The position numbers were made by a program, and so were the translations under genes. Positions 13,153 to 19,628 of a DNA stretch of 20,859 nucleotides are shown in pieces. Every line of letters begins with the position of its first letter. The stretch's first letter is position 1. The stretch is taken from positions 1-20,859 of the IMG/VR virus record IMGVR_UViG_3300018018_000035. One strand, 5' to 3'. The notes below the pieces were generated by a model. The model saw only the letters and a list, made by a program, of their open reading frames with translations, did not search any database and was not told the DNA's origin. The stretch comes from a virus.

Positions 13153-15981
13153 ATGAATAAATTGAAAGCAAAAGATGGAGATGCTATCGATGTTTTCATT
13201 GGGGATGATCTTGATAGCATGAATGTGTTCATCGTTGATCAAGTGGATCCCGAAACACGTAAGTATGACGAGTGTAAAGTGATGATCGGCTTTAAAACCT
13301 TCAAAGATGCCAGGGAAGGATACCTTGCCAATTATGAAGAGGGATGGGAAGGTATCGGAAATATCACGAGAATGTCGATCGATGATTTTAAGAACTGGTT
13401 GAAGAACGGGGATACCACAAAAAAGGTGGCAGATGTATTGAAGTCATGGTTCAAGACTCTATTCAAAGGAGGTATGCAGCAAGATTTATTTGGGCAACGG
13501 AACTCTGGATCTACAATCGGCACCACGACGTCTCCATCATCCAGAAAAGCAAATCGAATGCTCGGTGTTAATTGGGGACGGTTCGATACTGAAAGGCCCG
13601 GGCATAAATATATCAGAAGATATCGTGATAAGAACGAGAAATGGATTTATGTTTACAAAAATCCGGAGGGCCATGAATTCGAAGGTGATGAGGAAGGAAA
13701 TCCTATTCCACGACATTATGATTGGAAAGAGGGAGATAAAGTCAATGTCAATGGAACGACGGCCAAAATAAAAAGTATTGGCGACAAGACACTTGTGCTT
13801 GAAGATGAAGACGGGAAATCATTCACGGCAAAGATTGATGATGTAGAAACGCATGATGAGCAGCAAACGCGATTACGGAAGGAAACAGATCAGAGTAAAT
13901 GGAAAAATATTATTGATAAACTGGAAAAAGAGCCAAAATCACTGAAGGAAAAAGTGGAAGGAAGACTGAATGAAAAACAGGAAGGAAAACAATATAGGGA
14001 TGCAGGTGAACGAGTAGGAGGGAGTAAAAAGGAGATTGCAGCCATACGAATATTATCGGCGGGTGATCTTGATAAACTTGACAATGCAACCGCATACAGA
14101 GTAGTGACCAAAGAACGGATACTATCAGACATTGATGCTGAAGCTGAGAAAGCAAATGGGGTTGAAAGCGGAGCTGCATACCTGAAAAAGAAATTACGTG
14201 AAGCGGTGAATTCCCGGCCACCAAATACACCGGAAGACAGGAAAAAATTTGTTGAACTAACACCAAAAATATTCGAGAAGATAGATGCAGCAAAGACAGT
14301 AGAAGAGCTTCAAAACATTAGCAGAAATATGTTTGAAGCTTTTCTGGATTGGGGAACAAGAAAACGAGCAATTCTTTACAAGGACGACAAGAGCGGAGAT
14401 GTTTCAAGGTTGCTCGGTAAGGAATTTCTGAATCTTATTGGACGGAATAGCGATTCAGCGAAGGAACATTGGGTGAATGCAATATTGATGAACTCATTCG
14501 ACAAAGAAACATCGGATAAAGAGTATAAACAACATGTAGAAAGTAGAAAAAATACCATCGAAATAAATAAAAAACGGATGGATGAATATACTCCAGAGCA
14601 ATGGGAAAATTATTTTAAGTCTGATCCCGTAACATCAATGGTATTCACACGAAAACAATTAGCCGATGAAAAGAAAAACAATCCAGAAAAATATCAGCAG
14701 GCCATTGAAGATTATAAGAAACGAGAATATAAAAGTAATGAGCAAAGGAATGAAGCTTTAACCTATGAAAAATGGTTAGAGAAACGACCGCAATATAAGC
14801 CGCGTGAAGCCGACTGGACATGGGCAGACGAGAAGGATAAAAAAGCAATTGATAAACGGAAAGCAGAATTGAAGATACATGACAATCCACCACTTGCTTT
14901 TATAAAGCGAACAAATGGAAGAGAAGTAAAGGATTCAGACATCACAGTAGATGCAATCAAAAATAAATATGGATTTAAAAGTGTTCAATTCGGGCATTAT
15001 GTAAAAGATGTTGAAGCCAAAGAGCATGTAAGACATTTTATTGAAAGTATGAACGATCTTGAGGATGCAATTGGAATCGACATTAAAAAAATGAATCAAC
15101 TATCAGGATTGAGTATAGCATTCGGAGCAAGAGGATCGGCTGGATCCTTAGCACATTATGAACCGATGGCGAAAATAATCAATTTAACAAAAACAAATGG
15201 CGATGGTACAATAGCGCATGAGATATTCCACAATTTCGATCATTTATTAGGTGGCATGAAAGAAGGAACAACCAAGGAGAAAGTATATTTATCACAACAA
15301 GGGAAAGAGAATCAAAGTAAGACTTCTCAGGCAATGCAGGAAGTATTGGAAGTAATAAAGAAAGGTGATAATTCGGTTAAGGTTGAATTCAAACCGAACG
15401 AACATCAGTATACCTATAAAAGCATTCAACAAAACTGTGAAAATAAAGGATATGAATTTGCAAAACAGGAATTACTACGATATGCTAAAGACCCAAATAA
15501 TTTAGGCGGCGCAGAAGACTATTTTAAATACCTTGCAACATTATCGAAAAAGCCAATAGAGATTTCTTTCCCAAGCGGGAATTCTAAATACTATGATGGA
15601 GCTAAAAGTTTTAAGAGTACCTATTGGCAAAGTGATGTAGAATTATTCGCACGAGCGGCGGAAACATATGTTCAAGATAAACTTGCAGGCAATGACATGT
15701 ATAACAATTATCTTGTTGCCGGGAACAGTATTCAGCAACCAGACAAAAAGTATGATTCAACTACGCTTCAACTTACTTATCCCCAGGGAGAGGAAAGAGT
15801 GAAGATCAACGAAGCATTTGATAAACTTATACAGGCAGCAAAAGAAGAATTGAACATAGGCATAGCAAAGAAGAAAGAGGGAAAGCGGATTTCGAGTGAA
15901 ATCCAAATGCAGAAAAGTCTCTATAATCCAAATATGTTCAAAATAGATTTTCATTTATTAAGTAATTTCATTGATTCATGA
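13153..15981 (+). CDS. Polyvalent-type giant protein, C-terminal part: second half of the pyrophosphatase-like domain and LPD1 zincin-like domain
   Basis: Residues 8-14 (D-G-D-A-I-D-V) match the inorganic pyrophosphatase signature apart from Ala at the usual Pro/Glu position. The remaining domain follows to about residue 90 (FIVDQVDPETRKYDECKVMI, YLANYEEGWEGIGNITRMSI, FKNWLKNGDT), so this ORF completes the domain begun by 8500-12540. A barrel-like unit (about 195-235) and long helical linkers follow. Residues about 610-700 resemble the LPD1 domain of polyvalent proteins: YGFKSVQFGHYVKD, SGLSIAFGARGSAGSLAHYE, then H689-E-I-F-H693-N-F-D-H697, a zinc-peptidase-like HExxH plus a third His. Residues to about 920 are an unrecognised helical tail. 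The upstream TAGG is a weak ribosome site, so independent translation may be poor, or it may use the later ATG at 13219. Confidence 0.85.
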   Translation: MNKLKAKDGDAIDVFIGDDLDSMNVFIVDQVDPETRKYDECKVMIGFKTFKDAREGYLANYEEGWEGIGNITRMSIDDFKNWLKNGDTTKKVADVLKSWFKTLFKGGMQQDLFGQRNSGSTIGTTTSPSSRKANRMLGVNWGRFDTERPGHKYIRRYRDKNEKWIYVYKNPEGHEFEGDEEGNPIPRHYDWKEGDKVNVNGTTAKIKSIGDKTLVLEDEDGKSFTAKIDDVETHDEQQTRLRKETDQSKWKNIIDKLEKEPKSLKEKVEGRLNEKQEGKQYRDAGERVGGSKKEIAAIRILSAGDLDKLDNATAYRVVTKERILSDIDAEAEKANGVESGAAYLKKKLREAVNSRPPNTPEDRKKFVELTPKIFEKIDAAKTVEELQNISRNMFEAFLDWGTRKRAILYKDDKSGDVSRLLGKEFLNLIGRNSDSAKEHWVNAILMNSFDKETSDKEYKQHVESRKNTIEINKKRMDEYTPEQWENYFKSDPVTSMVFTRKQLADEKKNNPEKYQQAIEDYKKREYKSNEQRNEALTYEKWLEKRPQYKPREADWTWADEKDKKAIDKRKAELKIHDNPPLAFIKRTNGREVKDSDITVDAIKNKYGFKSVQFGHYVKDVEAKEHVRHFIESMNDLEDAIGIDIKKMNQLSGLSIAFGARGSAGSLAHYEPMAKIINLTKTNGDGTIAHEIFHNFDHLLGGMKEGTTKEKVYLSQQGKENQSKTSQAMQEVLEVIKKGDNSVKVEFKPNEHQYTYKSIQQNCENKGYEFAKQELLRYAKDPNNLGGAEDYFKYLATLSKKPIEISFPSGNSKYYDGAKSFKSTYWQSDVELFARAAETYVQDKLAGNDMYNNYLVAGNSIQQPDKKYDSTTLQLTYPQGEERVKINEAFDKLIQAAKEELNIGIAKKKEGKRISSEIQMQKSLYNPNMFKIDFHLLSNFIDS

Positions 15982-15990
15982 GATTTTAAT

Positions 15991-16017
15991 TATAATAAAA
16001 TTATACATAGGGAGGAG
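15991..16017 (+). promoter_or_regulatory. AT-rich candidate -10 region and strong ribosome binding site before 16027
   Basis: TATAAT, a perfect -10 hexamer, occurs at 15991-15996 in a run of A and T. The best upstream hexamer, TTGATT at 15971-15976, is only 14 bases away, so a standard promoter is doubtful. GGAGGAGA (16011-16018) is an excellent Shine-Dalgarno for the ATG at 16027. The gene is thus strongly translated whether or not it has its own promoter. Confidence 0.3.
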
Positions 16018-16026
16018 ATTTTTATA

Positions 16027-17505
16027 ATGCAACCAATTCAAGGAGCACCCGCCGAATTAAATAGTATGTTGAAAGAGGTCTATGAGTCAGCACTTAAGAC
16101 CTACGATGGAGATGAAGAAATGGCTTCAAAGACTGCTTATTCCGCAGCCGAAAAAGCCGGTTGGTATAAAGGGAAGGATGATAAATGGCAAAAGAGAAAG
16201 AAAGTGGAAAAGAGTATTACAAATGTCAGTTTTGAAAAATTAGGATTCGGGATCGATGAATTAAACAAGTCAATTCATAAGCGTGAGGATGTGAATCCAC
16301 AACGCGGAAAAGAAGAATATGGAGACGTTGAATTCGCCGATGAAAGGAATAAAAAATATCCGATCAATGACGAAGGACATATTCGTGCTGCATGGAATTA
16401 CATCAATAAGGAAAAAAATGCAGCCGAGTATCCAGCAGAAGACGTTGCCAAGATCAAAGCGAAAATAATTGCAGCATGGAAAAAGAAAATCGACAAAGCC
16501 GGACCGCCAAGCGCCATACGCAAATCATTTTTATTCAATCTATTTAAGAGTAAAAAACATGAAGTAATTATACCAAAGATCGGTGATAAGATGATGATGG
16601 ATGGGAAAGAGTATATCTTCCTTGAATCTACTCCAGGTGAACCTAAATGGCATAGTCCGGAGGAAGTGGATAACCTCGTGGAGAAATCTGAAAATATCGA
16701 TCCACTCTCCCTGTCAATAACACAAAAAATCATCGAAGAGAAGAAAAAAGAAAAGGAAGATCACAAACAATCATCGGATCCATCTGACGATCCTTCAATG
16801 GAAATAAAAGAGCCATGGCAAATGACGAGAGAGGAGTTCGAAGAAGCGAAAAATAATGGTGAAGATGTCAGCGGATGGAATAATTCGAACGATAGAAGTC
16901 TTTATGAGGATTTGATTAAACGAGTTGATTTTCTTGAAAAGGAAGAAACAGGCGGACGTAGAGAGCGGGCCAAAATACTGAGAGATGCGGCCCAAGCTAT
17001 TATTGATATATGGGATGAAAAACATGATCATCAATCGCAAATTAAACAGGCGATCTCCGAAGGAAAGAATGTACCAGCCGATGTGTTGAATGATTATAAA
17101 GACACCATCAAGAAGGATATTAACACGCCGAAGGTTATTGCGAAATCGATGTCCGCAGAAGGAGATAACACAAACTCCAACATAGAATCATCGACCGGCA
17201 ATTGGGAGAAGGGCGAAAAACGGTCATTCGCATTCGATCCGAATTCGACTGAGAATGAAGGCCGTTTCAGACTATTGCCTCCGGATGCAATTCAGAAAGA
17301 TTCTTACTTCCGGACAAAATCAAAAACTGATGGGATATCATTTGTCAAAGGGAAACTTATCGGAAGTGATAAAATAGTATACCAGGCGATTCGATTCGAC
17401 AAAAACATTATTCCCGAAGATGAAGCTGCAAAATGGTGGGAGAAGAACAAGTCGAAATTCAAACCAGGCTGGGATGTTATAACAAAGCCAGAAGATCAAA
17501 AATAG
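16027..17505 (+). CDS. Polyvalent-associated protein with ChaB-like and DUF6582-like segments
   Basis: The 492-residue protein starts at an ATG nine bases after GGAGGAGA. Residues about 12-55 resemble a ChaB-like fold (MLKEVYESALKTY, MASKTAYSAAEKAGWYKG). Residues about 98-160 resemble the DUF6582 segment of phage proteins (FADERNKKYPINDEGHIRAA, then AEYPAEDVAKIKAKIIAAWK). Near residue 338 is 'HDHQSQIKQAISEGKNVPAD', a Gly-Lys-x-Val-Pro motif that recurs in polyvalent proteins. The last 110 residues (GRFRLLPPDAIQKDSYFRTK, GISFVKGKLIGSDKIVYQAI, AAKWWEKNKSKF) recall a small domain of phage head proteins. Domain names are from memory. It is probably co-expressed and perhaps co-packaged with the split giant protein, and it is the last gene before a strong terminator. 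Confidence 0.75.
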   Translation: MQPIQGAPAELNSMLKEVYESALKTYDGDEEMASKTAYSAAEKAGWYKGKDDKWQKRKKVEKSITNVSFEKLGFGIDELNKSIHKREDVNPQRGKEEYGDVEFADERNKKYPINDEGHIRAAWNYINKEKNAAEYPAEDVAKIKAKIIAAWKKKIDKAGPPSAIRKSFLFNLFKSKKHEVIIPKIGDKMMMDGKEYIFLESTPGEPKWHSPEEVDNLVEKSENIDPLSLSITQKIIEEKKKEKEDHKQSSDPSDDPSMEIKEPWQMTREEFEEAKNNGEDVSGWNNSNDRSLYEDLIKRVDFLEKEETGGRRERAKILRDAAQAIIDIWDEKHDHQSQIKQAISEGKNVPADVLNDYKDTIKKDINTPKVIAKSMSAEGDNTNSNIESSTGNWEKGEKRSFAFDPNSTENEGRFRLLPPDAIQKDSYFRTKSKTDGISFVKGKLIGSDKIVYQAIRFDKNIIPEDEAAKWWEKNKSKFKPGWDVITKPEDQK

Positions 17506-17530
17506 AATCATCAACAGAACAACAACAGTC

Positions 17531-17559
17531 TTGAAAAGAATGGATTAATTCAATAGTAA
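17531..17559 (+). promoter_or_regulatory. Candidate promoter upstream of the hairpin leader
   Basis: TTGAAA (17531-17536) matches the -35 consensus at five of six positions. TAGTAA (17554-17559), 17 bases later, matches the -10 consensus at three of six. If it is active, transcription would begin near 17566 and run straight into the two alternative hairpins before the gene at 17660. The -10 element is poor, so this is a hypothesis. Confidence 0.25.
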
Positions 17560-17586
17560 ACAAATATTGATCAGCCTCAACGGAGT

Positions 17587-17649
17587 CAACGAGCAAACCT
17601 CGTTGCGAATAACGGACCAGATATTCGCGGCGAGGTTTTTTTATTTTTA
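17587..17649 (+). terminator. Rho-independent terminator with a mutually exclusive upstream hairpin
   Basis: AACCTCG (17596-17602) and GCGAATA (17605-17611) pair with TATTCGC (17622-17628) and CGAGGTT (17631-17637), leaving a 2x2 internal loop and a 10-base apical loop. A T-rich tract (TTTTTTTATTTTT) follows directly. This is the strongest terminator in the window and ends the polyvalent transcript. CAACGAG (17587-17593) can instead pair perfectly with CTCGTTG (17599-17605) across a 5-base loop. The two hairpins share 17599-17605 and so cannot both form. The next start codon is only about ten bases after the T tract, so this could act as an attenuator for the downstream genes. Confidence 0.85.
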
Positions 17650-17659
17650 AAAGGAAGAT

Positions 17660-17965
17660 ATGCCGAAATACTCAGATGATACGCTGGAATCATGTGAAAG
17701 TGTTGAAGAAGTGATCAGTACAGTAATAACCGATCCAGAGAAGAGGTACCATTTTTTAGTGAGCCTTTCGAAAGTTCTCAATATTCGAAAAGGAGTAGTT
17801 TGTTTCCGCCCTTATATCCTCCATCATCGCCGGCGTGCAGTGCAAGAACTTTTTAATGGTGATAACCAGGATGAAATAGCGCACCGCCTGGGAGTATCGA
17901 TAAAGACTATAACAAACGATATAAAACGCTCTTACGAACACCATCCCCGAAAAGTGGTATCCTAA
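17660..17965 (+). CDS. Small helix-turn-helix DNA-binding protein
   Basis: The 101-residue product starts at an ATG with AAGGAAG just upstream. Residues about 57-92 form a LuxR/sigma-region-4-like helix-turn-helix: RRRAVQELFNGDNQDEIAHR, then LGVSIKTITNDIKRSY. 'Q-D-E-I-A-H-R-L-G-V-S' is the first helix and turn, and 'I-K-T-I-T-N-D-I-K' is the recognition helix. Residues 1-50 carry no recognised domain. It probably binds DNA as a regulator. Its position between a terminator and the protease, scaffold and capsid genes makes a role in head-gene expression plausible, but a terminase-small-subunit-like or recombination role cannot be excluded. A 6-bp inverted repeat (17945-17950 with 17978-17983) spans its stop codon. 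Confidence 0.75.
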   Translation: MPKYSDDTLESCESVEEVISTVITDPEKRYHFLVSLSKVLNIRKGVVCFRPYILHHRRRAVQELFNGDNQDEIAHRLGVSIKTITNDIKRSYEHHPRKVVS

Positions 17966-18048
17966 AAAAAGCCATTATCGGGGTTATGATTTCCAGCCCA
18001 ATTTATACATTTCGTTAATCAAATCCCATAGGTAGGACAGGATCCCGG

Positions 18049-19542
18049 ATGAAAATTGGTGACACCTTCAAAATAGCTGCGTTTTTTGATTTCGATATGC
18101 CTTTACAAAAGTCGGAATTGGGCATCCATCTCCCGGATGATGACTATATCATCAAAGGTCGGATGCTTAATCGCGTGAAGGATGTGGCGGGCGAAAGACC
18201 AATCATCCCAGAAATGGACTGGTCTTATTTTGATACAAATGGATTTGTAAAGTATGAACATGATCCGATCGAAACGACGATCACCAAATCCGGAACTGTA
18301 ACAACCGTCGTCCGTCCGGATCCCGAGAATATTATCGGAGCTCCTTTAAAACGCTATCGAATCAATGATCAAGAAGAGCATCTTATCGGAGCTCTATTTC
18401 CGCAGATGGATAATGCACAGAAGGTTGTAAAGTTAATCAAAGCCCTCCGAGACCACAACTCAAGATTTCCAAACAATCAACGAACAATCGGTTTTTCAAT
18501 CGAGGGAAGATATACAAAAAGGTTGGCCAGTGGAGATTATGCGGGTAAAGTTATCAATGTTGTTGTAACACCGAATCCCCAGGAAGTAACAACGTATCTG
18601 GAGCAAGCGCAAAAATCGAATTTGGCTCTTGTGAAATCGATGGAAGCCGGATATGGAACAAATCCAGATTCGCAAACGGGAGGCGGAGCGCTTCGAAAAG
18701 AAGATTTAGAAGGTGCAAATTCAAATAAACATTCAAAGTCAGGGGAGAAATCTAAAATGGAAAAATTCAGTTCACGCCAGGAAGCGTATACGGCCTTCCG
18801 TAAGCAAGGGAAGAATCATGAAGATGCTTTGAAAGCAGTGGAGGAGCATTTCGCAAAAAAGGCCCAGGCACGCGCTGACTGTGGGACATCATGCGAGAAA
18901 AGTTTAACATCGGCTCTCGATAATTTCAAGAAGTCGATTGATGGTCTTACGGCGTTCCAGTCGAGTCAGGAGCAGCGTGCGATCGAAGTGGCCTCAGCTG
19001 ATGCTGAGATCAAGAAATCGATCGTGACAATGGACGAGAGCAAAGAGATCGACGGCGCGAAGTTCATCGGTACGGTGGGTAAGGTCACATCAGCGGTAGC
19101 CACCATGGTCCGGGAAGGACAAGTGGAACTCGCGAAATCGATAAGCTCGATCGCTGCAGGGCTCTCGGAGATCACGAACATTCTGAAGAGCATGGATGGA
19201 CGAGTATCTACTCTCGAAGAGGGGGTCGATGCTGCGAACGAGAATGTTGCCCGGGTCGAAGTAGGCTTGAAAAAGAGCCAGGCCGGAATCAGTCTCATTG
19301 ATAAGGGCGCAGTAAAGGTGGAAGGCGCCGATAACGATGATACGCCGAAGGGTATTGCGCTTCTGAAATCAGTATCCTCGATCAAGATGCAAAGCTATCT
19401 CGTTGATCGGGGTGCCGTGGAAACCGATCAGCACAAACGGCGCGAATATTTCTCGGCCCAGGAAACGATTCGGACGATGGGGGTCGTTGCGTTGTCGAAA
19501 TCGATCCAAGATGAGCTGGTCTCACACTTTACGACGAGCTAA
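18049..19542 (+). CDS. Prohead protease fused to a scaffold-like C-terminal region
   Basis: The 497-residue protein would cut the scaffold and capsid subunits during head maturation. Residues 1-185 fit the HK97/S78-type prohead protease: the catalytic His is H71 in 'FVKYEHDP', followed by 'IIGAPLKRYRIND' and 'LIGALFPQMDNAQKVVKLIK', and the catalytic Ser is S150 in 'TIGFSIEGR'. Residues 199-216 repeat an N-terminal segment of the capsid protein (see findings). Residues 237-497 are an alanine-, serine- and glutamate-rich helical region with coiled-coil character (ITNILKSMDGRVSTLEEGVD), as expected of scaffold. The start follows AGGA at 18039-18042, six bases before the ATG. An in-frame internal ATG at 18757 may give a separate scaffold. 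Confidence 0.82.
   Translation: MKIGDTFKIAAFFDFDMPLQKSELGIHLPDDDYIIKGRMLNRVKDVAGERPIIPEMDWSYFDTNGFVKYEHDPIETTITKSGTVTTVVRPDPENIIGAPLKRYRINDQEEHLIGALFPQMDNAQKVVKLIKALRDHNSRFPNNQRTIGFSIEGRYTKRLASGDYAGKVINVVVTPNPQEVTTYLEQAQKSNLALVKSMEAGYGTNPDSQTGGGALRKEDLEGANSNKHSKSGEKSKMEKFSSRQEAYTAFRKQGKNHEDALKAVEEHFAKKAQARADCGTSCEKSLTSALDNFKKSIDGLTAFQSSQEQRAIEVASADAEIKKSIVTMDESKEIDGAKFIGTVGKVTSAVATMVREGQVELAKSISSIAAGLSEITNILKSMDGRVSTLEEGVDAANENVARVEVGLKKSQAGISLIDKGAVKVEGADNDDTPKGIALLKSVSSIKMQSYLVDRGAVETDQHKRREYFSAQETIRTMGVVALSKSIQDELVSHFTTS
18757..19542 (+). CDS. Nested in-frame scaffold protein (internal start of the protease gene)
   Basis: The ATG at 18757 is codon 237 of the protease ORF and has AGGGGAG (18741-18747) nine bases upstream, a better site than many true starts here. 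Translation from it would give a 261-residue helical protein beginning MEKFSSRQEAYTAFRKQG, without the protease domain. Lambda C/Nu3 and related phages encode scaffold in just this nested way. The internal start lies right after the linker that follows the shared capsid-like motif. Direct evidence of expression is lacking. Confidence 0.55.
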   Translation: MEKFSSRQEAYTAFRKQGKNHEDALKAVEEHFAKKAQARADCGTSCEKSLTSALDNFKKSIDGLTAFQSSQEQRAIEVASADAEIKKSIVTMDESKEIDGAKFIGTVGKVTSAVATMVREGQVELAKSISSIAAGLSEITNILKSMDGRVSTLEEGVDAANENVARVEVGLKKSQAGISLIDKGAVKVEGADNDDTPKGIALLKSVSSIKMQSYLVDRGAVETDQHKRREYFSAQETIRTMGVVALSKSIQDELVSHFTTS

Positions 19543-19628
19543 GTGGGGGCTCGGAATATTTCATTTCCCGCGAGGGATGGGTTGAGACGAATTAACTTTT
19601 TCTATCACAATAAGTCAGGGGAGCAGTT

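Larger units (their letters stand above)
12517..13176. mobile_element. HNH-bearing insertion that splits the pyrophosphatase-like domain
   Basis: The limits are approximate. The left protein keeps family-like sequence up to ITRV (codon at 12517-12519). The right ORF resumes with KAKDGDAIDVF (from 13165). Joining ITRV to KAKDG gives an eight-residue linker between YGYI and D-A-I-D-V, which is the spacing I recall for intact relatives. A join at the Asp codons 12532 and 13174 would remove 642 bases and give nine. Either way the two ORFs are in the same frame. ATGAATAA occurs at 12533-12540 and again at 13153-13160, but removing one 620-base unit would not restore the frame, so it is not a simple target duplication. 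No self-splicing RNA core was recognised. Confidence 0.7.

Noticed and set aside
17945-17983. Inverted repeat CCCCGA/TCGGGG as a terminator after the HTH gene
   Set aside because: The loop is 27 bases, no T tract follows, and the repeat begins inside the coding sequence.
19582-19605. Possible promoter (TTGAGA near TATCAC) before the capsid gene
   Set aside because: The spacing is about 15 bases and the -10 match is poor. The capsid gene is likely read with the protease gene.
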